Source: Sodiomyces alkalinus F11 (taxonomy: Eukaryota; Ascomycota; Sordariomycetes; Glomerellales; Plectosphaerellaceae). Taken from it: a DNA stretch of 64,000 nucleotides. Within the stretch, counting starts at the first letter, position 1, and each line of letters opens with the position of its first letter. The notes beneath the pieces were generated by a model. That model searched no databases, had not been told where the DNA came from, and saw nothing but the letters and a program-made list of their open reading frames with translations. This document shows positions 1 to 12,900 of this stretch, in pieces. Made by a program: the position numbers and the translations under genes. The DNA is taken from assembly GCF_003711515.1 (NCBI RefSeq), contig NW_021167079.1, positions 6,566,385-6,630,384 of the forward strand, in the 5' to 3' direction.

Positions 1-1596
1 ACTTCTTCACATTGATCGGCGCAACACACAAACCCGCGGCAAGAATCCCTCCGGGCATTTCTGATTACCTAATTGATCTATGCTTCGTGCGCCCGTCTGC
101 CATTTCGGAGCAGGACAAAAACGTGGACGCTAGGCTTTTCTTTCCCCACCATTTCAGATTTTTCTTCTTCGCCTCGGCTTTTTATTACTCCGGTGGGGCC
201 GAACACGTTGAACCCACGACGCTCTCTACCGGAAGAACATCAGGGTCCCTTTATTAGCCGAGGGACGACGTCAGGATTACATTCCTTGATTTTTTTTTAT
301 TATTATTTCGGGCATCACATGCACCTTTTCTGTTAATCTATTTTTGTTTGGCTTCTGTATTGATACCCCCCTTCTCGAATCCCCGTCGTGTCCCGGAGTT
401 CAAGCCGGGTAATGCCCTCTTCTGTTTTCGTTCATTTTTAGCTTGGGTACACCACCGAGCGTATGGAGTGGGGTCTAAAAAAGGTAATATTGGGCGTTGG
501 GATCATTCATAGGGAACACTCCCTCCCGGCTTTGGACACCAGATCGGCAGCATTAGCATCAGCATCATGTCATCGGGAGCTGAGCGAGCACTTACATCAT
601 TGTTTTACGGGTATTTTTGATGCTCTCGTCCATCTTGATGAGATTTGGATTTCCCTGGAGTCTAGGCCTGCATCGAATTAGAGATACCCACCCATTGGGA
701 TGATATGAAGACATGAACTGCTACCTAGTTGCATTAATAATCAAGCATTAATACTTGAACTGGTCTTGAAAATTTGCCTTGCTTCTTCTCATCGGTTAAA
801 ATACTCACGATCTATTTCGTACGACGTCCTGGGAACGATGCCCAGCCGTTCAGTTGCAACATTTTTGCGCCACCATCGCCACACAGGCCACACGACAGCG
901 CATCACCCATCAAGCGGCCCGACGGGATCAGATGTCAATTTCCTCGACCACAACCCGAAATGGACACGTCACGCTTCACCGCGGGTAAAGGCATCCAAGT
1001 ACAGTCGGAATTCGGTCCAGAATCGAGACAGTTTGCTGGAACGGCGGCGCAGCACACCAAATGGCAAAAGCACGGGAATGAGACATGCTGGCGGTGAAAG
1101 AATACGTTTGTTGGATTGTTGGGACGAGAACTTTGCCCCTTTTCGTCATTTCCGTCCTTTTCTCTAATTAGTCTCTAGTCCCTCTCTCCGGCCAAGTGCA
1201 GCTTTCAGCTTCCTGTCTTTCCCTGGGCGCGGTCCAGCTTGGGTGAAGTGAACTGGATGAACTGTACTGTCGGATCCTTTCCGTTCGGGAACGTTGTGGA
1301 ATCGTGTTCCCCAAGGAGTCGCAGTGGCCCGTTTTTCTTTCGGCAATTCCGTTTGACCTCGATGTCCGCCAGTAAAGCCGTCGATCTTTCCGTCCCTTGC
1401 ATGTCGACGTCGGGTGCTCCAGTTTGGCTTGTCCGTTGTACCTCTGTGGTTTTGTTCAGGCGTCTGCAAATGCAGATATCCGTTCTTTATATCGCGGTAT
1501 CCACGCCTCACTTCTCCCGTCCTTTCTTTCGCTTGAAGACAGAGGGGCTAAGGTGGCTAGTCTGCCTACGCCCACCGTTCACAGAGAGGTTACAGG
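1..1596. other. Intergenic, no supported gene
   Basis: Ordinary base composition, with short overlapping ORFs on both strands of up to about 130 codons. None has a recognisable domain, and none continues across a plausible splice pair into a longer product. A hairpin-forming CCCGG/CCGGG around 395-413 superficially resembles a tRNA T-arm, but no acceptor stem or anticodon arm goes with it. It ends at the terminal repeat of the AT-rich element. Confidence 0.5.
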
Positions 1597-1684
1597 TAAA
1601 CTGATATCTAAGGGTGAGGCTAGCCTGAGGGTAGGTATGGGGCGGAGCGGGGCGGAGAGTTAAGCTAAGGGTTACTATAGGGCA
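1597..1684 (+). repeat. Left terminal inverted repeat of the AT-rich element
   Basis: Starts with TAAACTGATATC, then GGTGAGGCTA, then two related subrepeats (one ending GGTAGGTATGGG, one ending GGTTACTATAGGG). The complement of the right end has the same blocks, with the two subrepeats in swapped order. Confidence 0.7.
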
Positions 1685-1806
1685 CGGTCTATGCTAGGTT
1701 ATATAATATACGTGTACGCCTTAAGTGTCGGGTATTAATGTAAGGGGTAAATAAGTAAGGGGTAATAAAGTCGAGTGGGAGATAGTAATAAATCAACGAA
1801 GAGCCG

Positions 1807-1861
1807 GGAAACGATTAGGAAACGATTAGGAACCGATTCGGAAACGATTAAGAAATAATTC
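1807..1861 (+). repeat. Five-unit array of an 11-base motif (GGAAACGATTA)
   Basis: Five consecutive 11-base units: GGAAACGATTA twice, GGAACCGATTC, GGAAACGATTA and AGAAATAATTC. It lies just inside the left terminal repeat. Related clusters occur in the same orientation at 3038-3070 and 4341-4372, and in the opposite orientation at 3786-3892, 5448-5480, 5885-5930 and 6527-6579. Confidence 0.85.
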
Positions 1862-3037
1862 GAGATAACTTCGTATACGGAACTAGATCCTAATAGTAAG
1901 ATTTAGCTATAAGAAGAGGTCGAAGACTTAGAAGAATAAAAAGACGACTTTTATAATCTTAGATTTATTAAAAATAAGAATTAAAGACCTTATCTTTATA
2001 GACTATATTCTAGCCGGCGACCACTATAAGACGTTATATAAAGGAATTAAATTAAATAAGTGAGTATATACTAACTACTATCTTATATTACCGGTTACTA
2101 ACTAGTATTAGATGGTATTAAATAAGGAAAACGTCCTAATTCTAATCTCTACCGCTATATATAGTAATAGAAGACTTACCCTAGGCTCTTATACTATAGA
2201 GGTGGATAATGTCCTATATATAGCTGGAATTCCTAAGATACCTTAAATATCACCTGCTAGGGTAGCTATTATTATCCTACTAGACGTTTTAAATAATAAG
2301 GAGAAAAGGTCTTTATAGAAAATTATACGTTTTAGCTGTATTTAGTTTATTAATTATTAACCTATTTTCTTCTAGATTCAGTATAAAATAGCTTAAAAAT
2401 AACCTAGTTTTCGGGCTACTAGTGCTACACTTAAAGATACACCTGTTTTCCGCTATATATACACTTATTAAGGCGGGAAAGCTTACTAATATCTTTCCGA
2501 ATTAGAGTTCTATCACGAGCGTATAACACTATAGCTCCTTAACTAAATTAATACGCGAAGATCCGAAGTTAAGGAGCTTACGGTGCAGAAAAAGGCTTTA
2601 GGGTAAATAAAACGCGTTAAGATTAAAGGAATATATATACTAATATTATATTAGATAGGCTTAGGCAGTAAAAGAAAGATTTAGTAAGAAGACTATTTAT
2701 ATAAACCGGGAAGAAACGTGTATTCTAGTAGTGGACTCTAGTATTTACTATATAAGTGTTATATTCTCGGTATTTACCTTTTCTCGTATTATTTCTAATA
2801 AATTATAGCACCTTATAGACTTTTAATAATATCGAATATAGTGCTAGTCGTGGATACTAGGCGAAATAACGCGTCGTTATTTTCTCGCGGTTATCCCTTT
2901 ATTCTTTTACCCTTATATAGACTTTATTAGATAGATATTTAATCTAATAGCGTATAGTATTCTAGCGAATCCTAATAAGAATTACTACTTTTTTATAACG
3001 AACCGCAGAAAAAGAAGGACGTGTAGTATATAGTTCC

Positions 3038-3070
3038 GGAAACGATTCGGAAACGATTTAGAAATAATTC
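3038..3070 (+). repeat. Three-unit 11-base array, same orientation
   Basis: GGAAACGATTC, GGAAACGATTT and AGAAATAATTC in tandem. It faces the oppositely oriented array at 3786-3892, so the two enclose about 0.7 kb as an inverted pair. Confidence 0.8.
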
Positions 3071-3785
3071 GAAAATTAACTCCCACTAATACGCTAACTC
3101 TTTAATATAGATAAGGTGTATATCGCAGGGCCTAGCGAAATCTAACGACGACGATACGACGTCGAATTCCGATTTTTCGTGCTATACGATTTTAATATAA
3201 TACCGTGGATTATTATAACCTTATATAGAACACACGTTCGCCCTCCCCCACCACCCTTAAAAGCCCCGCCTTTAATTATTAATAGTATTACTAGAGTGCT
3301 CGCGAAGATTAATAAACTAATAATAATACTTAACGCGTTCCTTAAGTTAAGTAAACTTAAAGAATTCGTGGCAGAATTCAAAGGGAAGATAATTATAGAT
3401 ATTTATACTAGCCTCACGAATACCGATTATCTTCGGTATATTATTCGTAAGTAACAGATTATCCTCTTTCATTAAGGCGGTTAAGGCCTTATATTAGCCC
3501 TAAAGTAAATAAAAGAAGTAAATCAACGAATATATATAAGTATAGTACCTTATTAACGATTATTATAGAACCGTTCTAATAGACTATATTAGTATATCCA
3601 GGACTCTTACTAATTATAATATAACTATAAAGTAATCTGCTTTTTTAAGGAGTAGGTAAAATAGTAGAAGTTTCCTGATATAACTTCCTTTTTCGTTAAG
3701 ACTAACTATAAATATATCGGCGGTATAGAGTAAAAAGAAATTATTTAGGTATAGTATAGTTAAAACTCGGAAAGAGGTATATTTT

Positions 3786-3892
3786 TAAATCGTTTCTAAA
3801 TCGTTCCTAAACCGTTTCTGAATATTTCTGAATATTTCTGAATATTGCTGAATTATCTCTAAATCGTCTCTAAATCGTTTCTAAATCGTTTC
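3786..3892 (-). repeat. Longest 11-base array, reverse orientation
   Basis: About ten units of TAAATCGTTTC and variants (some 10 bases long, TGAATATTTC). This is the reverse complement of the motif in the left subterminal array. Confidence 0.85.
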
Positions 3893-4340
3893 TAATATCC
3901 TTTAGTGCTTCCTTTAGTAAGATACTATATAAACTCCGAGATAACGGAGATATATCTATATATATTTCGTTAGGTCTTCCGGATCCTTAAGGATAAGTAT
4001 ACGATTCTAATTTAGTGGAAATACCTTTATAGTACTAGTTTTCTTAGGGTGACCTTAGACTAGGCTTTACTAGCGATTTAAGGGTTTAGAAAATATCTTT
4101 AGGAGAGGTACTAGCTTAAAGAGTCTTAGGAAACTTAGGTAACTCACTATATACGACTCTGTATAGTTTATTTCCGGCGTGGTATTAGAAGTATTCTAGG
4201 TAGCGACCTAAAGCGAGGGGAAGGATTATACTACTGAATCCTTATAAGTTTACTAGAATACTAGACTTAGGAGGATTATAATAACCTATATAACGAGATT
4301 AGCCGTGAGTATTACCCCGAAATTACCTAGATTAATACTA

Positions 4341-4372
4341 GAAACGATTCAGAAATAATTTAGAAATATTTC
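4341..4372 (+). repeat. Short 11-base array, forward orientation
   Basis: GAAACGATTC, AGAAATAATTT and AGAAATATTTC, degenerate copies of the same motif. Confidence 0.7.
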
Positions 4373-5447
4373 GGGGAGAATAATGAAAACTAACCTATTT
4401 ACTAGGGAGGTTTCCCTAGTACCGTGACTAGGCGATATATAAACGATTCCTATATATCGCTATAGGATTTTATCGAGCTACTTTAAGAATTCCCGCTAAA
4501 GACGAAGCATTAATTACCGATAATTTAAATACGGTCAAGGTTATATATTAATTCTTATACTCGTGGACTAGGCGAAATATCTATATTCTTAAAGTTATTA
4601 ATAGGTAAGCTTAGTATAAGTTATTATGAATATACTTACTAACTCTAGTAGATATCGAGATTATAACTAGAATCTAATCTCTAGAGATTTTACGACCCGT
4701 TCCCTTTAAGTCCCCGGATTATAGCGAAATACTAGTATAAGAGGCCGAGTAGATAATTACTTAGGTCGGAAAAGTAAGCTTTCCTATTTTATAATATTTA
4801 GGAGAAGAGTTACTAACCTTATAGTATTCTAGAAAGAAAACTATATAAGGCTAATATAGAGTAAGAGGAGGAATTTCGGGATTAGTCGCGAAGCCGTGTA
4901 ATAATAAGTAGCCGATCGATTTTAAGGTTACCGCTTAACCCTTTAAAGGATTTTAGGGTATTTAATTTTAACGATATAGAGTCGGATTCTTAAAGTTCTC
5001 TAGCGTGTAGCGTAAGGAGCGTATCGTTAAGCGGGGTGCCTCTAAAACACTCACGAAGTTAATATAATCTTTATTAGTAAGCTACCCTAGGTTAAATCCA
5101 GGCTTTATAGGCTTCTTTATCTTTTAAGGAGAGATCTTTTAGTATAGAGAAGCGTAGATAGGAGATAGCTTAAAAAGATCGTGAATTAAAGGCCGAAATT
5201 AAGAGGCGAAGGCTTAAAGATAAACGGCGTTATACGCTTAAGCTAAGACGGCTTAAGCTAGAAAGAGAGCTATTATTTCGGTTAGGGTAATATGGTTAGA
5301 TAAAGAGGAAGACTTTAGTTATCGGAATCGTGATTCGTATTATCGTGGAGAATTTATAAAAAAAGAAGCTAAATCTTATAAAAAAATAAGTCTACTTATA
5401 CCTAATTATTATTAGTTATACCGGTATAATAGTAGCCCGGTATAATA

Positions 5448-5480
5448 GAAATATTTCCTAAACGTTTCTAAAATAAAAAC
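5448..5480 (-). repeat. Degenerate 11-base array, reverse orientation
   Basis: ATATTTCC, TAAACGTTTC and TAAAATAAAAAC resemble decayed reverse-orientation units. This is the weakest of the seven clusters. Confidence 0.5.
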
Positions 5481-5884
5481 TCACTCCTCGTTATTAGGAG
5501 TAGTATTATAAGCCCGCGAAACGCGATAGTTACGGGGAGGGGGGCGGATAGCGGCGGGAAAATCTAGGAAAATAATTATTAGTTAAGCAGTTCTTATTCT
5601 ATAGGTGGTTCTTAACTTACCCGAGACTAATTCTCTATCTACTATTTTATTATAGCGATACTCGGCCTAGACTATATAAAGATAGTCGTAATAAGGCGGG
5701 GGGTAGCCTAGGAAATATATCCTATTAGTAAAAGATACTAGTAAAAAAATAAAATAGAATATACTATAACTAATAGAGTTCTACTCTATATAAGCCTAGT
5801 AATATTCCTCGGGGCGCTAGCTAAAAAGATCTATCTTTGTACGAAGGATATTAGGCTAAGAAACCAGATAGATTAGTAATAATT

Positions 5885-5930
5885 CCTAAATCGTTTCTTA
5901 ATCGTTTCTAAATTATCTCTGAATTATTTC
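5885..5930 (-). repeat. Four-unit 11-base array, reverse orientation
   Basis: CTAAATCGTTT, CTTAATCGTTT, CTAAATTATCT and CTGAATTATTTC in tandem. Confidence 0.8.
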
Positions 5931-6526
5931 TTATATTTCTATTATTATTCCGGGGAATATTACGGAGATATAAATCCTTCGTAACCGCTTTAGCCTTATA
6001 AGGGGTATTAAGCTAAGCGTTAATACTAAGCGCGAGTCTTTATATCGATCGATAATACTAAGCAGTACGGGCATTATCGCGAGTATTAAGTAAACCCGAT
6101 ATACTCGGAGTAGCCTGCGTATAATACGTCGAGTAGATATACTTCTTTAGGGCGCCGATCGCGGAAAACTTAGAGCGCTAAATAGAAAATATTAGTTAAA
6201 GTCTTCTAGCTATTTTATAAATTAGAAGATACTTATATTAAAGTAAAGCTCGCCGCCCTTTTCTATATATTGGTAGAAAACTTCTCCTGCTACTAAAACG
6301 ACTTTATTAGTCTTATAGAAGTATTAGTAAGCTATAGAGTACTAGAATAAATAGTATACTCACGCTATCTATCTTAAACTCTAGTAAGTTTCTATGCCGC
6401 TTACTCTCCTCCTCTTTATTTATATACTATTAGTATACTTCCGTCTAGCGATAATTCGAAGGTATTTCGTTAAAAAATAGAAGGGTAGTCTTAGAGGAGT
6501 AGTAGAAAAGTTAGCCTCTGGATCCG

Positions 6527-6579
6527 AAACGTTTCTAAATTATTTCCTAATCGTTTCCTAATCGTTTCCGATAGGGTTT
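6527..6579 (-). repeat. Right subterminal 11-base array, reverse orientation
   Basis: CCGAAACGTTT, CTAAATTATTT, CCTAATCGTTT, CCTAATCGTTTCC. It mirrors the left subterminal array at 1807-1861, as expected of subterminal repeats of a DNA transposon. Confidence 0.82.
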
Positions 6580-6864
6580 CGATTATAGTAGAAAAATATA
6601 CCTAATAATAATCAAGAGGATAATAGAATTAATAGAGTTAGTAAAAAAATAATAGTAGGAGGTAGATAGTGATAAAAATAAACACTTAATATAAAGATAT
6701 AGAGTAGTAGTAAAAAGAAAAAGTCACGATAGAGGTATAGTAGGAAAAAGAGGGGAAGAATATATTAACGTGTTATAACGCGACTCGTGAAGTCTAGAGA
6801 AACGTTTCCCCTATACAGGTATTTCGGTATTCCGGTATTCGACTAATTAGAACCGAGACCCACA

Positions 6865-6943
6865 CCTACCCTTAGCTTAACTTTTTCCTAGCCACCCCCT
6901 ATAGTAACCCTTAGCTTAGCCTCACTCTTGGATATCAGTTTAT
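6865..6943 (-). repeat. Right terminal inverted repeat of the AT-rich element
   Basis: Read on the minus strand it begins TAAACTGATATC followed by GTGAGGCTA, AGCTAAGGGTTACTATAGGG and AGCTAAGGGTAGGTGTGGG. It matches the left end except for transitions typical of RIP. Confidence 0.7.
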
Positions 6944-9900
6944 ATGTAGTCTCTTCATAGACGGATTATGTTGTCAGTTCTGGCAACCCTGTCTCTGCCA
7001 CGTGGTTACCTTAATAATGCATATCTCCTTAGTTTTTTTTTAATCGACTGACAGAGCACCGCAGATTTACGAAGCAAGTCGAGGTTTAACTCGGGCCACG
7101 TGCTTTCGGGAGACTATATGTACAGCAACAACGGTCTCGAAGCTGAACCGGACAGAAACAGGGACATTGCGTGCGACCGTCTTGGGGGGGGGGGTTACGA
7201 AGGAGACAGGTGAATTCGGAAATGTGCCAGTTCTAGAAACCACTATATCTGAGTAGCTGGCACCGGAACCCGAGCGCGACTTCGTCTCCATTCCCGTCCC
7301 GAAGACTGTACACTTCAGGGACTCACCAAACGGGGCAGCGGCTCTCCTAGTTCTCCGTTGATGCTCTTGGGGATTGGCCGAGAGAACCGAGACTGGTCAC
7401 TTCTCTGCCGGCTTGGAAACCCATTGGCCTGGTGTTTATTCTCAGAGTTGAGATGTCCTTATCCTGGTTATGCCGGTCGTGTTTTCGGGCCATAGCTGGG
7501 GACGCTGGATGTTGGAAGGCGTTCACTCGCCTTCGGTATTCTTTGTTTGAACCAGCAGTGGACCTTGGTTATAACGGAGGAATGTCACCGTAGTATCAAA
7601 CGACTGTGATTATCCAGGTAAGGGGTTAAGTCAGTGGCTCCTCTGATCTGGTATTATGACCCCGTTTATGTCGGGATATTTTAAGAGTCAAGCCATCCCA
7701 CGGCACCTAGGTAGCAGCTACCATGGCTCACATCTATCTCTCTTTTCCTTTTTTTCCTTTTGTCCAGGACAGCTTCCTTACCCGCACACATCACCTCGGC
7801 AAAGCTTATAAGACTCGAGGGTCTTGTCCAACCTTCATCTGTCTCCCATGAAGCAGGTGGTGACTGAGAAGAAGGGACATAGAATTTCAGTAACTGTTCC
7901 CGATGCCTCTTATTCCCCTCTTTATGAGTTTATCGCATGGACAGCATGGATTACTTGCCAGGTACTTGCAGTTTGTGAACGTAGCCATCAGTCCTTTGAC
8001 TAGCCACAACTCCCTTCACACTGGACTCATTAAACATCACATTGATATCCATGACTGTCCACGCCATGATATCACCTCTTCCGGGTCCGCGGGAGACTTC
8101 CAGCGTTTTATATCCTTGACTTGTTTGCTCTACGTACTCCAACCCGTTTCATTTGCCATCTGCTACTCGGACGATTATACTCTAGGATCTGCAGAGGAGG
8201 CATGGGGGATAACAGGAGAGAGAAACGGTGCAATAGCTTAAGCAAAAAAATGAGATGATTCCGATTTGAGAATGAAAGTTCCCGAGATAGAAAATATTGT
8301 CAGTGAACTGAGGAAGGGTGATAGAGACGTGTTGTTGTCCTCTCCAGCCAGGCCTGTTCCCCTCTGATTATTGTCACTTTGTAATCAGTTGTGTCTTTAC
8401 ATGCTGGATTCTAAACATGAGGTCCGACTCGTCTCTAGCCCCTTCCACCTTAAACCTGGAGTCTCTTCGACTGGTCTCCTGTCGCCTCGTAATATTCGAC
8501 GCGCACGAGACTTGGCGACCAAGAGAGATCAGCGTACATCGAGGGACGAGGGAGAGGGCCGACCTGGCCAGAGGGAGCGAATGTCGAGCTGTATTTCAGC
8601 CTTGCAAAGTGAGGGCCTCATAAACATGAAGAAGGCCTAAATCCAAGACCAATGGGCACGAGAGCCACGAGCATATAGCAGCCACCGGTCATCAGTAATA
8701 GAGCAGAAACAGAGACTGTAGGCGCCAACAGCCATGGGTCAGGTAGTTGGGGATTCTACATTAGTTCTTATGTAGTTTATCCCGGGGGTTTTTACTTGGG
8801 CAGTCGTAGCAAGGTAGACCATTGCTTAGCAAGGGTGAATCGAGGGAGGCAGCGCAGTACGACGGCATCGGGGCCAGTCAAACCTCATAGTCATCTCGAT
8901 ATTCCATTTTGCGTGATGAATGAACGCCCAAGAGAATCCACACGGAGTAGGTGCTCGAGTCAGAAGGCCTTGTTGGCCCGTTTCACCAGTGGTGTCGAAG
9001 TTGGAAGGCCGGAGCACTCGGTCGAACATGGCGAGCCAAACTGATAAATCCACCGGCCAGGTGCAAGGCGTAGCTCTGTGGAGAGTTAAGAATGAAACTA
9101 TCTCTCCGCGTACTGCCAACGACCGACAAGGGGAAAGTGAGTAGCGCAGTTCGCACCCAAGAGGTTTCCTCCCAGCCGAGTCAAGAGTGGTACCTTAGAC
9201 AGCCGTCGCGGGGGGGAGGGGGGGAGAATCCCCGATTCAAGCTCGGTTGACCGAGTGTTATGAGATCAGCGATCTTAACCAAGACACAGGCCACGAAGGT
9301 GACCTTGGGTGACCGAAGATTGAGGTTATAATCGAAGATGAGAGATGACATCCATAGAGACTCTGAAGCAGAATTGCTTCTGGTGTCTAAGATACCAAAT
9401 GTCAGGTTGTATCTTACTGCCCATAACAACATAAGGTCCCCTCGCAAGTAACCAAGGGATTCAAAGGTACCGATATAAAAGTCTGCTTCTCTACCATGTT
9501 GCGTCTTAATGGACTATTCTCGCTTTCGCGTCCCGTCCTAGATGACATTACTTTGTCAGAGTGAGGAGCGAGTTGTTGCTCCAAGAAAGTCAGCCTTTCA
9601 AGGGTCATGCCGTGTCTATCTCGAGCCAACGGTCCACGTCAGTCGTCAATGTCCACGAACTCCATTTCTTGTTTTCGTCACCATCCACCACCTTGTGTCG
9701 CGAGACTGGTTCCAATCCTCTAACTTGGTCGTTTCTCATCCCCCGACGCCATGAAGCTGGGGTGAAGCACCAATCGCGTAAGAGGAACGATCTTATGGCG
9801 ATGTCTTAATAGACGAGAGGGAGCCATAATAAAAGCGGAAGCTGAACATGGAAAGAAAACAAACTTCATTTCGGTTACGTACCAACAAAACTCGATATTC

Positions 9901-12900
9901 GCCTCAAACAACGTCAAAGCGTAAAAGGAGCTGGTCGATAACGGCCTAGCGTATTCAAAAGACAATCGAGACGCGCAACGAGGGGCCTACGGAAGGCTGA
10001 TTTTTTCGCGCCGTGCCGCCGATATAACGCCAGTCACATGAGACTAGTGTGACCCGCCCATTCTTGGGGGAAGACATCACGAAAACTCTCGCAACACTAT
10101 ACCAGATCAGGAGAGGAAGACAGTTGGATCCCTGTATCCTATGGGAAGGTGATTGGGTCCAAGAAGCGGAAGATTGAAGGTACAGCAGGCAGGGAGTTCT
10201 ACCAAAGGAGGATATCAACTGTCGGTGAGGGCTTCATATCTTTTCTTGCTCGCACTTCGCGCGCCCAAGATAACCTTGATGCCAAGGCATAGCGTTGGGA
10301 AGCTAGCTGGTGCGTGAAAGGACCCCGCGGTGACGATCTGCGCAGATGCAGCTACCTGCAGAGGTGATCCGACGGGGCGAGGCGGAACTTCGGAAGGCGA
10401 TGGGGCCTTCCGGTCGGAGAGAACAGGCCAACTCGCGAACCGATCGCTCCCAGCCATCTCGCAACCTTTGCTCTACGTCGTAATCCTTCGAGAAGGGTTT
10501 CGTCTGGTTTCGTTTTTGAGTTGGCAAAGGCGGCGGCGACAGTACCAAGAATGAGGAGAAATATGATAACAACTATGGAATATTCATGGGTATGACAGGG
10601 AGGAGGACTGGCGTATGAGACCCACGGCCACCTCAATCTTTCGTAAAAAAAAAAAAAGCAGGTCACTCTTCTCGACCAGGCGGCCTCTAAAGTCGGTCCA
10701 AAAAGCTTCCTTTATCAAGCGCGTAAGCAAATAAGCTTCCACACGCCTCCCTCATGCTGCTGGAGACATACCTACTGGTATGTACGAGGGGGTCGTCTGT
10801 CGTCTCCTGTTCCGTGCCAAGGTGAATGGCTCTGCCCCGTTCCAGCTCTCGGAGGGCACTTCTGTATTTGTGCGTAGCGCAGACGCAAACTTTATATGCT
10901 GGATGGATTTGTGAAATGCGGATGTTGATAACCAGAGCTACATAAATAAGCACGAATACACACGCACCAGCTAGACCCCGGAAGGCCGACCAAGCCAGCT
11001 GCGAACTGGCAGGGATTGGACGTGAAAATGAGATGTGACGGACGCGTGGGTGGTGATGCACATCGCATTACTCCGCAATACAACACCCGTATCCGTGTGT
11101 GATAAGCATCATGCCTACCTCCGATAGAAGGCTGAGAGCTCTCTGACACTTTGCTCGATCAAGAGCCTGATTTCTTCTCAAGACTATGCCATATTTCATG
11201 TGCTTTGGTTACGATAGCACCCCCCCTCGACTCGCACCGAATCGTCATGACTACGGAGGTTTAAATGTCATTGGACTGACGGTCACAACGCCCACAACTT
11301 GAACGTCAGTGGCCCGGTCGGTTCTTGATTGTTGGCCGGTTGTCAATAAGGAGAATGTGGTACTCGTGCGAGGCAGAGAAGTGTTACTGTGACCATTATT
11401 AAGTATAAGGGCTTGAGCTTTCGCATATCGGCTCCCCGTTCTCACGAATGCCAGCAAAAGCAAGAGTTCCCCATGGTCACGTCCGAGTTTATGAACTTGT
11501 ATCCATAATTGTGTTGGGTGCTAGTAGGATGATGTTAACGCAGAGCGGCAGGTCGGGCTGTTGTAGACCCCTGCCACAACCATGTCCCGCGGACGTACGA
11601 AGTGCGTTCATTGTACGACATTGGAAGCAAGGGAATTTTTATCCATCCAGACCCAGCGGCACCATTCGTTGGCTCAGTTGAGGAGAAGTGAAGGAAGAGA
11701 AGCCGCTGAGGCTACTCGATTTTGAGTTCTCTGTCGAGTAGGATCCGAGGCAACAAGACCTGGAAAAGGACAAAAAAATATCTCCACGGTCGGTTATTGC
11801 TTTCCATAGCAACCTCTTTTTTTTTTTTTTTTTTTTTCGAGCAGGGGCATCAAGGCTGTATCCCGGATCGGGTTCTCGTACGAGAAAATATGCAGGCACG
11901 ATTCCCTCTTAACGGCATATGGGCTGTCGTGTATGAGGCGACCAGGACTACATACAACGAGAGGGGGGGTGAGGATTCGAGCGACGGCCCAAAATGTGGC
12001 CAGACAAGGAAGCCACATAGAGCAAGGCGCAAGCTTCCGGTGCCTGGTGTCGTTCGGCACCCGTTTGCCAAACCCGAAGATATAGCAGTGTTGTACATGG
12101 TGCAAGGTACGGAGTTTGATGCTGTTGTTGCTCGAGTCTTCGCGTCAGATATTAAGTGCTTGCAGATTGAGACCTCTCCCGAAAAGGCATGGCTATCACG
12201 TGTATCTTGTGTGAGAAATGTGATATCGATGCCGCCCCTAGTATTGCCTCCTGTAGAATCGACGCGCGGAACCTTTTCTTTCCTTTCTCGGGGGATCCCC
12301 CCCCCTGTCAATATGGGCTTGAGCTCATACGAAACTGGTCTGGGGGAGGTCCATAGAGTCAAAGGTGTGGCTCCCAGTCAGCCGCAGCGCAAGGTGTTGG
12401 AGAAGTTCATCAGCCCCCGAACGTACGGTATCCCTTTACGCAACAACGATATCTGGACACAAACCGTATCGCGGCATGAAACATATCATGGGCGGCATAC
12501 TAACTCTCCCAGGCAGAATGCTGCTTGCTACACGAACCAGCGTAAAAATCTGCAGCATATCATATAGCAGATCCGTATTCGAAATTTTATCTGCGATACC
12601 GGTGGGTGTTAACATCGCTGTGCATATCAAGTCGAGTGTCACCGGGGTTGATTTTGTGGCCCTGGTGCTGGCAGGAGGGGGGCTGGACATCCGTATATAT
12701 ATATCAAAGGCATCGGATGACTTTGTGGCCGGATCTCCAATTATGTATCGCTGCTGGGTTTCCCCATGGGCCATTTTCTCTGCAACTGATGGAGCCACGC
12801 CGAAATGCCGTCTGCATGCATCTGAGCGAGTTCGGAGGGCCATGAGCAACACAACTGCCGCTGGTAGACAACCCGCGGATGCGCCAGTCTGGAAGTGTGC

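Larger units (their letters stand above)
1597..6943. mobile_element. RIP-degraded repeat element with terminal inverted repeats
   Basis: About 5.3 kb of strongly AT-rich DNA, full of TA and TAG/TAA and nearly devoid of CA/TG, in sharp contrast to both flanks. This is the dinucleotide signature expected of RIP (CpA to TpA on either strand). The ends are inverted copies of each other: TAAACTGATATC with a following GTGAGGCTA at the left matches the complement of the right end, with a few C/T and G/A differences, and both ends carry AGCTAAGGGT-type subrepeats. A TA lies at each outer edge, which would fit a TA target duplication. No intact reading frame remains; the longest ORFs are under 100 codons and meaningless. 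The superfamily cannot be named from what is left. A Tc1/mariner-like or nested composite DNA transposon is possible, but the length is large for Tc1/mariner. Confidence 0.72.

Noticed and set aside
395..413. CCCGG-loop-CCGGG with TTCAA as a tRNA
   Set aside because: The loop is eight bases and no other arms fit.
3142..3454. ORFs inside the AT-rich element
   Set aside because: They are short, low in complexity and lie in RIP-degraded DNA with no transposase similarity that I can see.
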